From: an uncultured Lachnospiraceae bacterium
Lineage (GTDB): Bacteria > Bacillota > Clostridia > Lachnospirales > Lachnospiraceae
Assembly (NCBI GenBank): GCA_910580195.1
Contig: CAJTWA010000001.1
Location: 194,746 to 234,995, forward strand
Direction: 5' to 3'
Length of the DNA stretch: 40,250 nt
The notes beneath the pieces were generated by a model. That model searched no databases and had not been told where the DNA came from. It was given only the letters and a program-made list of their open reading frames with translations. The position numbers and the translations under genes were made by a program. Positions 33,982-40,250 of the stretch are shown here, one piece after another (the first letter of the stretch is position 1; each line of letters starts with the position of its first letter).

Positions 33982-34695
33982 ATGTATAAATTGGCAATTT
34001 GTGATAATTGTAACCAGTTCTTACAAAATTTGAATAAAGAAATATCAATAGTGTTAAAGGAATTAAATTGGGAATATGAGGTGTTTATTTATAAGAATGG
34101 AAATATTTTTTTACAGGAATTTCAGAGACATAAATTTGATTTAGTTTTTCTTGATCTGGAATGGTTAGGAAGAGTTGGGTTTGACATAACAGAGAAACTG
34201 GTGAACTGGAAACCATATCCTTTAATAATTTTTTGTTCCAACAATGAAAAATTAGTGTTTGATTGTTTTAAGTATCAACCTTTTTGGTTTTTATGTAAGG
34301 ACAAATATAAAATAGCATTAAAGAATATTTTTGTAACTGCGTGTAAAAAAATGTGTCGGAGATATAGTTATTATAATTTTAAAAATAAAGGTGAAATTTA
34401 TTCAGTGAAAATATCTGATATACAATATTTTGATGTTTTAAATCATAGAATATACGTTCATTTAAGTCAGATGCAAAGCTTTTCATTTAGAGAAAAAATT
34501 GAATGGATAGAACATGAATTTAAAGAATTTGGATTTGCAAGAATTAATAGTGGATGTGTTGTGAATTTGAGATGGATAGAATATCTGACTTCAAAAGAAA
34601 TTATTTTAAGGGATGGAACTGTCTTTCCTATAAGCCGCTCGAGAAAAAATTTAGTGAAGGAGCAATTTAACCTATATGTAGGTAAAGTCATATAA
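33982..34695 (+). CDS. LytTR-family response regulator (AgrA/ComE-like)
   Basis: 237 residues. The N-terminal receiver has D8 and the phosphoacceptor D58 (VFLDLEW), but the usual second acidic residue next to D8 is N9. The C-terminal LytTR DNA-binding domain from about 135 includes IQYFDVLNHRIYVHL, FARINSGCVVNL and PISRSRKNLV. This type controls bacteriocin and quorum-sensing genes. GGAAGGTGG lies before the ATG. No cognate AgrC-like kinase is present in the window. Codons are much more A/T-ending than those of fbp or nfn, matching the next two genes and suggesting joint acquisition. It probably regulates the peptide gene downstream. Confidence 0.88.
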   Translation: MYKLAICDNCNQFLQNLNKEISIVLKELNWEYEVFIYKNGNIFLQEFQRHKFDLVFLDLEWLGRVGFDITEKLVNWKPYPLIIFCSNNEKLVFDCFKYQPFWFLCKDKYKIALKNIFVTACKKMCRRYSYYNFKNKGEIYSVKISDIQYFDVLNHRIYVHLSQMQSFSFREKIEWIEHEFKEFGFARINSGCVVNLRWIEYLTSKEIILRDGTVFPISRSRKNLVKEQFNLYVGKVI

Positions 34696-34895
34696 AGTAG
34701 TCTTGTAGTTTTTGGAAAATAATGTCAAAATAAGTTTGTTTTAAGACAGAACAGGACAAATCATTGTAAAGTTTTTCAAGATATTGTATAACTTTTTATA
34801 GGGATTATGTTTATGAAATCTGTTGATTTTGAAGATTGATGAAAATCGCAGATTTTATAAAAATAAATAAACAAAAAGAGAAAGGAGTAACTGGT
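34696..34895 (+). promoter_or_regulatory. Leader region of the peptide gene with candidate promoter
   Basis: 200 AT-rich bases without a gene. AAGTTTGTTTTAAG (34732-34745) and AAAGTTTTTCAAG (34768-34780) are similar and 36 bases apart, and could be regulator sites. TATAAC near 34787 could be a -10. A clear ribosome site AAAGGAG (34881-34887) precedes the peptide start. The regulator-site reading is tentative. Confidence 0.35.
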
Positions 34896-35090
34896 ATGAG
34901 GCGAGTATCAAGGAATGAGCAGAAAACAATAAAAGGAGGGGGACATTATCATTGGAAATGTTCAGTTACACCGTTTATAACGCCTACAAAATTTGGTACA
35001 GCTAATGATGCATGGTATTATGCAGGTGTTCACGCAGAAAAATATGGACATCATGGAAAAATGTCCGTCTTTTATTGCAACTGTATTTAA
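34896..35090 (+). CDS. Double-glycine-leader peptide precursor (bacteriocin- or pheromone-like)
   Basis: 64 residues. The leader V4-S5-x-x-E8-Q9-x-x-I12-x-G14-G15 matches the classic double-glycine pattern (hydrophobic -12, S -11, E -8, I -4, GG -2/-1) cut by C39 peptidases. The predicted mature peptide is 49 residues (16-64). It has three cysteines, C22, C61 and C63, five histidines (17, 19, 46, 52, 53), W20, W40 and a W-Y-Y run, and ends Y-C-N-C-I. I recognise no known bacteriocin family. ATG 34896 is chosen for its ribosome site AAAGGAG; an in-frame ATG at 34836 would place a charged 20-residue extension before the leader. A LytTR regulator lies upstream and a C39 exporter downstream. No modification enzyme or clear immunity gene adjoins it. 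Confidence 0.8.
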   Translation: MRRVSRNEQKTIKGGGHYHWKCSVTPFITPTKFGTANDAWYYAGVHAEKYGHHGKMSVFYCNCI

Positions 35091-35134
35091 TCTAAAATAA
35101 AAGTTAGATTTGAATTGTAGTAAAGTAAGAAGTA

Positions 35135-35159
35135 TTGGGCTGGCATAATGCCAGCCCAA
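35135..35159 (+). terminator. Perfect 12-bp stem-loop between peptide and exporter genes
   Basis: TTGGGCTGGCAT (35135-35146) and ATGCCAGCCCAA (35148-35159) form a near-perfect palindrome. There is no T-run after it. It may stabilise the short peptide mRNA or partly terminate before the exporter gene. Confidence 0.6.
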
Positions 35160-35229
35160 ACACTTTAGGTAGAGTGTACGTTAAAAATATATTACACAAG
35201 AATTGAAGAATAGAAAAGAGAGAAGGATA

Positions 35230-37485
35230 ATGGGTGCATTTGGAATTAGGCAACATGATATTCGTGATTGTGGAGCAGCGTGTTTAGCTTCAATATGTAA
35301 ATACTATGGGTTAAATATTCCATTAGCTAAAGTACGTGAATATATGAAAGTAGATAAAAATGGATCAAGCATATATTCAATAACGAAAGTAGCAGAGTAT
35401 TTTGCTTTAAAAACCAGTGTGTTACAAGGCACATTTGATGAATTAATAGTGGGTATAAGAAATAAAGAATTGAAATTGCCACTTATTGCACATTTGGATT
35501 GTGAAAATTATGGCCATTATATTATAATACGAAAAATATCTTCACAAAAAATTAAGGTGTTTGATCCAAGCAAAGGAAATTGTATATGGGGGGTAGATGA
35601 TTTTTGTGGGAAATGGACTGGGTATATAATTTTAATTGAAAAAGGTGAAAGTTTTCAACAAAAGAATTTATGTAAAGATGAATTGAAAAAATATTTTAAT
35701 ATCTTCAAGCAAGAAAAATGGACATTATTTCAGATTTTAGTCATTTCTTTATTTTTGACAATAATAATGCTTGTTTCTGCCTTATCATACCAAAGGATAA
35801 TAGATGAATTTATATTAAGGAAAGAAACACAGGAGATTTTTTATAAAAGTGATATAAAGTTTCTTAATAAGCTAATAGAAGGTATAAATAGTATTGTTAA
35901 TGAATTTCATTATTTTTTCTGTGCATTGGTAGGTCTGTATTTTGTACAGATGTTTTTAAACATAATTAGGGGGATGGCTATTGCTAAAATTTCTAATCGC
36001 ATAAATCAAAAATTGATAGATAAGTTTGTAAAAAAAGTATTATTTTTACCTATAAATTTTTTTAAAGATAGGGAAACAGGTGAAATACTTTCAAGATTTT
36101 CAGATATAGGGGAAATAAAACAGTTTTTAGCGGAAGGCGGGGTAACAATTGTAATAAATATTTTTATGGTATTTACTGGAGCTTATATATTAGTTTCTAT
36201 AAATACATGGATGTTTTTTGGGGTACTACTAATTATAATTTTATATGCATTAATTGTTTTAGTTTTTAAAAGTCAGATTTATACTGTTAAACAAAATATT
36301 TTTGAAGAAAATAGCCAGCTTATTACAAAATTAAAGGAGTCGATAGATAATATAGAGAGTGTTAGGAACCTATGTAGGGAAGAGAAAGAATATGGGATAT
36401 TAAGTCAGAAAAATGCAAATGTTTTAAATTATTTATACAAAGGGGAAGTGATATCTAAAGTTCAAAGTGCCCTTCTGGAAAATATTGAAGGAATCGGAGC
36501 CTTGTGTATTTTATGGTTCGGGAGTTTTTTAGTTATACATGGTAAATTATCATTAGGAGATTTAATCTCTTTTCAGAGTTTAATGCGATTTTTTATTGAA
36601 CCTTTTCGGCAATTAATAGAATTGCAACTACAAGTACAAGGTGCTTTGATAGCAATGGATAGGCTTAATGACGTTTTGGATATTTGTTCTGAAGATGAAA
36701 TTTATATAGGAACTGAAAAGCCTAATTTTAAAAATAGTAATCTCGTTTTTAAAAATGTAGAATTTGGATATAATTTTGATAATGTGGTGTTACATAATAT
36801 TGATTTAAACTTAAAAAGTGGAAAAAAATATGCTATTGTAGGGAAAAGTGGAAGTGGAAAGTCAACATTAATGCGTCTGTTAGTACAACATTACAAATAC
36901 GAACAGGGAAAAATTTATGTTGGAAATAGCGAATTAAATAATATTTCTTTAAAATATTTAAGAAGTAAAGTGAAATTTGTATCTTCTGAGGGAAAATTGT
37001 TTGCAGGAAGTATATTGGAGAATTTGTTGAATTCAAAAGAGTTAGATAAGAAAAAAGTTGAAGAAGTTATTATAGGATGTAAACTGGAATCACTTCTTTC
37101 CGAACTCCCATTTGGAATAGAAACCAGAATTAGTGAAGGAGGCAGTGAATTGTCAAGTGGGCAGCGGCAAAGGATATTTTTAGCTCAAGCATTATTAGAA
37201 AATCCAGAGGTTTTGATATTAGATGAGGGAACTAGCCATTTGGATGAGAGTAGTGAACGAGAAGTGTTTAATTTTATAAAAGTGTACTGCAAAGATATCA
37301 CATGCATTTTTATTTTGCACAACTTAATATTGGCTGCAGAATGTGATGAAATTATTGTTATGGAAAATGGGAAGGTTATAGAATATGGTTCAAAAAATAG
37401 TTTATTAAAAAAGAATGGATTATATAAACAGATGTTATGTGGTGAAAAGTGTGACAAATTGTATTACAAGGGGAATATTGTTTAG
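35230..37485 (+). CDS. Peptidase-containing ABC exporter (C39 peptidase, membrane and ATPase domains)
   Basis: 751 residues. The C39 peptidase domain (about 1-140) has Q8, C14 (RDCGAACL), H96 (YGHYIII) and D112 (FDPSKG), the full catalytic set for cutting after double glycine. The membrane domain lies at about 165-450. The ATPase has Walker A GKSGSGKST (538-546), signature LSSGQ (641-645), Walker B LILDEGTSHLDE and a switch histidine in FILHNL. It processes and exports the neighbouring precursor. ATG 35230 has AGAAGGA just upstream; the earlier TTG 35203 is weaker. Composition is AT-rich like its two upstream neighbours. No accessory HlyD-like protein follows, which suits a Gram-positive exporter. 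Confidence 0.95.
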   Translation: MGAFGIRQHDIRDCGAACLASICKYYGLNIPLAKVREYMKVDKNGSSIYSITKVAEYFALKTSVLQGTFDELIVGIRNKELKLPLIAHLDCENYGHYIIIRKISSQKIKVFDPSKGNCIWGVDDFCGKWTGYIILIEKGESFQQKNLCKDELKKYFNIFKQEKWTLFQILVISLFLTIIMLVSALSYQRIIDEFILRKETQEIFYKSDIKFLNKLIEGINSIVNEFHYFFCALVGLYFVQMFLNIIRGMAIAKISNRINQKLIDKFVKKVLFLPINFFKDRETGEILSRFSDIGEIKQFLAEGGVTIVINIFMVFTGAYILVSINTWMFFGVLLIIILYALIVLVFKSQIYTVKQNIFEENSQLITKLKESIDNIESVRNLCREEKEYGILSQKNANVLNYLYKGEVISKVQSALLENIEGIGALCILWFGSFLVIHGKLSLGDLISFQSLMRFFIEPFRQLIELQLQVQGALIAMDRLNDVLDICSEDEIYIGTEKPNFKNSNLVFKNVEFGYNFDNVVLHNIDLNLKSGKKYAIVGKSGSGKSTLMRLLVQHYKYEQGKIYVGNSELNNISLKYLRSKVKFVSSEGKLFAGSILENLLNSKELDKKKVEEVIIGCKLESLLSELPFGIETRISEGGSELSSGQRQRIFLAQALLENPEVLILDEGTSHLDESSEREVFNFIKVYCKDITCIFILHNLILAAECDEIIVMENGKVIEYGSKNSLLKKNGLYKQMLCGEKCDKLYYKGNIV

Positions 37486-37824
37486 TTTGGGTAGATTGAC
37501 TTGGCTACAATTTTAATTATATAGAATTATAGGAAACCTATTAAAAATAAAACTACCGAATTTAGTCTGAGTATGTTTCCATTTCCAGCAAGCCGGGTTA
37601 TAATAACTAAGCGGTTAATGGGAATATTTGGGGGGTGTCAGAATTCAGAATTTTCCTGTAAGCATTTGCATAATGCCTGATTTATGGGATTTTGTGAATA
37701 ACTTGCACAGAAATTCTGATACTCCCGAATATTCACGTAATTTACTTACAGAATTTAAGTGGAAAGACATTAGAATATCCCCTTAACTTACTTACACAGT
37801 TTAAACGCAAAGCCATCTTGTATG
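37486..37824. other. Gene-free region with an imperfect inverted repeat after the exporter gene
   Basis: No gene recognised, and no immunity-type small protein found. An imperfect inverted repeat runs from about 37616-37645 (GAATATTTGGGGGGTGTCAG) to 37711-37738 (CTGATACTCCCGAATATTC). A related GAATATCCCC occurs at about 37773. This may be a degenerate mobile-element end at the right border of the AT-rich insert. Confidence 0.5.
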
Positions 37825-38205
37825 CTATTTCTGTATCTTCTTTAATCCTGCCTTATTGGAAAGCTTGTACTTTTTATACTTTGAGAATTTCTTCCTGCCT
37901 TTGACATATTTCTTATAAATGCTGTAATATGCTGATTTTGTCCTCTGGACTGCGGTGCAGCCGCCATTTCGGTCAGTCTGATAGTTGCAGCCTAGGATGT
38001 CGATATAATATTTTTCCTGGATGACAGTATTGTTTACTTGGTAAATGACATATTCTTTTTTGCCGGATCCGCCTACCCCATGTCAGTGGCCTTTGACAAC
38101 TAAAGCGTTTTCTTTCCAGTTTGTCTTGTAATAATATAACTGCCGGTTTCTGTCAATTGCCTTTGTACAATTATTATCATGGACTGCAAATTTCCTGCAT
38201 ATACT
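37825..38205 (-). pseudogene. Relic of a secreted or cell-surface protein gene, C-terminal part
   Basis: On the - strand a frame runs from about 38205 through LYYYKTNWKENALVVKGH, meets TGA at 38083-38085, and continues open (KKEYVIYQVNNTVIQEKYYID, then GCNYQTDRNGGCTAVQRTK) to TAG at 37825-37827. The continuous sense on both sides of the stop, the many Tyr, Asn and Lys residues and the basic tail suggest the end of a secreted protein. The 5-prime part is missing and the remnant runs up to the spoIVA promoter area. The family is not recognised. Confidence 0.5.
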
Positions 38206-38232
38206 GATAACAGTAGAACAGGAGGTTTTTTT

Positions 38233-39720
38233 ATGGAAAACATTAATACTGGTACATATAATATTTACAAAGATATCAGTGCAAGGACGAACGGGGATAT
38301 CTACATCGGGGTGGTGGGGCCGGTGCGGACTGGGAAATCCACCTTTATCAAGCGGTTCATGGACGTGATGGTGCTGCCGGAAATGGAGGACGCCCACAGC
38401 CGGGAGCGGGCCACCGACGAGCTGCCCCAGTCGGCGCAGGGCAAGACCATCATGACGACAGAGCCGAAATTTGTCCCCAAGGAGGCCGCCAAAATCAGGC
38501 TGAACGAGGATTTGGAGGTCAGCGTCCGGCTCATTGACTGCGTGGGCTTCATGGTAGACGGAGCAACGGGACATATGGAAGAGGGGGCGGAGCGGATGGT
38601 GAAAACCCCGTGGTTCGACTATGAAATCCCCTTTACCCAAGCCGCGGAAATCGGCACCCAGAAGGTCATCCGGGAACATTCCAATATTGGGATCGTGATT
38701 ACCACCGACGGCTCCATCACGGAACTCCCCCGGGAAAGCTATATCCCCGCGGAGGAAAAGACCATCGCCGGCCTAAAGAAGCTGGGGAAGCCTTTTATCC
38801 TGCTCCTGAATACCCAAAAACCTTACGGGGCGGAAAGCCAGAAGCTGGCGGAGGAGCTTTCGGAAAAATATGGGGTTTCCACATTGCCCGTCAACTGCGA
38901 GCAGCTTAGGAAGGATGATATTTTCCGTATTTTGGAAGGAATCCTCTATGAATTCCCTATTGAGCGGGTGGATTTCTTCCTGCCTAAATGGGTGGAAATG
39001 CTGGAAAATACACACAAAATCAAAGAGAACATCATCACAAATGCCATGCAGATTTTAAAGAAATTTACCTTTGCCAAGGACGTGCGGAACACGGAGCTTG
39101 TGCCGGAGGGGGAATACATCCGCAGGATGAAGCTGGATAAGGTGGAGCTTTCCCGGGGCTGCGTGCAGATTGTGTTTGACATCGACCAGAAATATTATTA
39201 TGAAAATATGAGCGAGCTGACAGGCGTCCCGATTGCCGGGGAATACCAGTTAATTTCCATGATTAAGGAGCTCTCTGCCATGAAGCGGGAGTACGACAAG
39301 GTAGGGAGCGCCATGGAGGCCGTCAAGCAGAAAGGGTACGGCGTGGTGACGCCCCAGCTTACGGACATTGAGATTGAGGAGCCGGTGCTCATCCGCCATG
39401 GGAATAAGTTCGGCGTGAAAATCAAGGCCCAATCCCCCTCGATCCACATGATTAAAGCAAATGTGGAAACCGAGATAGCCCCGATTATCGGCAGCGAGGA
39501 GCAGGCCCAGGACTTGATTGGGTATATTAAGACCTCACGGGAACAGGAAGAAGGGATTTGGCAGACCAATATTTTCGGGAAATCCATTGGGGAGCTGGTG
39601 GAGGATGGGATCCGCAGCAAGATTACCATGATGGATGATGAAAGCCAAGTCAAATTGCAGGATACCATGCAAAAAATTGTCAATGACAGCAATGGGGGGC
39701 TGGTGTGCATTATTATCTGA
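38233..39720 (+). CDS. spoIVA: Stage IV sporulation protein A (spore coat morphogenetic ATPase)
   Basis: 495 residues, nearly the length of Bacillus SpoIVA (492). The N-terminus MENINTGTYNIYKDISARTNGDIYIG and the Walker A motif GPVRTGKST (29-37) are diagnostic, with LIDCVGF as the G3/Walker B-like segment. The protein polymerises on the outer forespore membrane with ATP hydrolysis and anchors the coat. ATG 38233 follows AGGAGG with spacing nine; the in-frame ATG 38179 is not supported by a site. CATATACT at 38198-38205 resembles a SigE -10, which would fit mother-cell expression, but no clear -35 is seen. It marks the organism as an endospore former. Confidence 0.97.
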   Translation: MENINTGTYNIYKDISARTNGDIYIGVVGPVRTGKSTFIKRFMDVMVLPEMEDAHSRERATDELPQSAQGKTIMTTEPKFVPKEAAKIRLNEDLEVSVRLIDCVGFMVDGATGHMEEGAERMVKTPWFDYEIPFTQAAEIGTQKVIREHSNIGIVITTDGSITELPRESYIPAEEKTIAGLKKLGKPFILLLNTQKPYGAESQKLAEELSEKYGVSTLPVNCEQLRKDDIFRILEGILYEFPIERVDFFLPKWVEMLENTHKIKENIITNAMQILKKFTFAKDVRNTELVPEGEYIRRMKLDKVELSRGCVQIVFDIDQKYYYENMSELTGVPIAGEYQLISMIKELSAMKREYDKVGSAMEAVKQKGYGVVTPQLTDIEIEEPVLIRHGNKFGVKIKAQSPSIHMIKANVETEIAPIIGSEEQAQDLIGYIKTSREQEEGIWQTNIFGKSIGELVEDGIRSKITMMDDESQVKLQDTMQKIVNDSNGGLVCIII

Positions 39721-39725
39721 ACAGG

Positions 39726-39765
39726 CAGGGACATGGGCGGGAAGGGCCGGTGTCCCTGTTTTTTT
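39726..39765 (+). terminator. Rho-independent terminator of spoIVA
   Basis: CAGGGACA (39726-39733) pairs with TGTCCCTG (39751-39758) and is followed by seven T. Confidence 0.85.
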
Positions 39766-39811
39766 CTTTCATAGGAAAGTACGTCCTATAAAAGAAAAGT
39801 GCTTTGGGCAA

Positions 39812-39990
39812 TGATACCCTCGCTTCGCTGGGGCAGACCCTGCGCAGTTTCGCGTGCGGAACAAAAGCTGCGCTTGCCGGAGAAGTTGGACGCGGGAGTG
39901 TGTGGAGCGCACTTTCGTTCCCATAAGTTGGGGAAAACGGAGGCGTGTGAGGAGGTAGTGTGGAAAAAGTTTTTCATTGCTATTTGTACC
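39812..39990. repeat. Dispersed repeat related to the palindromic element at 16.0-16.2 kb
   Basis: CCCTCGCTTCGCTGGGGCAGACCCT (39818-39842) is the reverse complement, with one mismatch, of 16092-16116. Flanking pieces (CGGAGAAG near 39879, AAAACGGAGGCGTG near 39934) also match the other element in diverged form. No coding role is seen. Confidence 0.6.
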
Positions 39991-40063
39991 TGAGTGGAAT
40001 AAAGGGCATGGGCGATTATTATGGGACTCCGAAAAGTACCGATTGATTCAAAAGGTGTTTCAG

Positions 40064-40146
40064 GGTATAATAGAAATAGCTATTATACCGCCCGGAGCGA
40101 AGCGGAGTGGCATAGGTAGCCATAGTTTATCACGAAGTGATTATGG
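40064..40146. repeat. Two stem-loops upstream of the last gene
   Basis: GGTATAATA (40064-40072) pairs perfectly with TATTATACC (40081-40089). Further on CCATA-x4-ATCAC (40120-40133) pairs with GTGATTATGG (40137-40146). Between them lies GGAGCGAAGCGGAG. This looks like a REP-type or palindromic intergenic element. Confidence 0.55.
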
Positions 40147-40152
40147 TATAAA
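40144..40152 (+). promoter_or_regulatory. Extended -10 element before the last gene
   Basis: TGGTATAAA at 40144-40152, about 30 bases before the start codon. The -35 region overlaps the hairpin stem and is not clear. Confidence 0.35.
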
Positions 40153-40183
40153 TACAGTCAGATTTAATGCGAGGAGGACGGAT

Positions 40184-40250
40184 GTGGACACGGAGATAAA
40201 AAAGTCAATCAGCGCGGCAGGCATGGATGCGCAGTATGATGAAAAGGCAA
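40184..40250 (+). CDS. Start of an Rpn-family nuclease/putative transposase-like protein (partial)
   Basis: Only the first 22 codons are in the window: GTG start, then DTEIKKSISAAGMDAQYDEKA. AGGAGG lies five bases before the GTG. The pattern, with AQYDE followed by a basic residue, is the usual beginning of a large clostridial family annotated as Rpn recombination-promoting nucleases or putative transposases (PD-(D/E)XK fold). The rest of the gene lies outside, so the call depends on this short signature only. Confidence 0.5.
   Translation, partial: MDTEIKKSISAAGMDAQYDEKA

Noticed and set aside
34836..34895. Upstream in-frame ATG that would lengthen the peptide precursor by 20 residues
   Set aside because: The strong ribosome site lies just before ATG 34896, and the double-glycine leader is complete from there.
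37486..37824. Searched for a small immunity protein gene after the exporter
   Set aside because: No frame with a ribosome site and membrane-type sequence was found on either strand.

Overview
The window looks like a chromosomal segment of an endospore-forming, strictly anaerobic Gram-positive bacterium of the Clostridia, most likely a gut Lachnospiraceae-type organism. The basis is gene content: class III fructose-1,6-bisphosphatase, NfnAB transhydrogenase, a flavodiiron protein, the two-subunit iron-sulfur serine dehydratase, Bce-type peptide-sensing modules and the spore coat ATPase SpoIVA. Strong AGGAGG-type ribosome sites precede most genes. Almost all genes are on the + strand; one small gene and one relic are on the - strand. 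I saw no rRNA, tRNA, CRISPR array or intact transposase.

Layout. 0.1-2.1 kb: fbp. 2.2-10.5 kb: an accessory surface-glycan type cluster (Uma2-family protein, extended SDR, a decayed membrane-protein gene, a 1063-residue GT-C-like membrane protein, a sugar isomerase-like TIM barrel, a GT2 glycosyltransferase and an ArnE/ArnF-like pair of small membrane proteins). 10.8-15.9 kb: a compact redox and amino-acid block, nfnA-nfnB-fprA-sdaAB-sdaAA. 15.9-17.1 kb: a gene-free region built of long nested inverted repeats and a 45-bp minisatellite. 17.2-22.1 kb: a Bce-type module (ABC ATPase, FtsX permease, response regulator, short-loop histidine kinase). 22.3-25.6 kb: a small monooxygenase-fold protein, then an ECF sigma factor, a repeat-rich zinc-binding anti-sigma factor and two small membrane proteins. 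26.1-28.5 kb: malQ and a diacylglycerol-kinase-family lipid kinase. 28.8-33.9 kb: a second module of response regulator, kinase, ABC ATPase and FtsX permease. 34.0-37.5 kb: a visibly AT-rich insert encoding a LytTR regulator, a double-glycine-leader peptide precursor and a C39-peptidase ABC exporter. 37.8-38.2 kb: a relic. 38.2-39.7 kb: spoIVA. 40.2 kb to the end: the start of an Rpn-like nuclease gene.

How the parts fit. The most notable system is the 64-residue peptide precursor with its dedicated C39 exporter and LytTR regulator, placed immediately after a complete two-component plus ABC/FtsX module that could sense or resist the peptide. A second theme is cell-envelope defence: two ABC/FtsX modules and one sigma/anti-sigma pair lie within about 17 kb. 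A third is repeat instability: in-frame minisatellites in the Bce-type permease and the anti-sigma factor, noncoding minisatellites of 50 and 45 bp, three two-copy direct repeats with 65-66 bp period, and nested palindromic elements. The glycan cluster resembles a lipid-carrier-dependent glycosylation pathway (sugar-phosphate polyprenol synthase, flippase, GT-C transferase).
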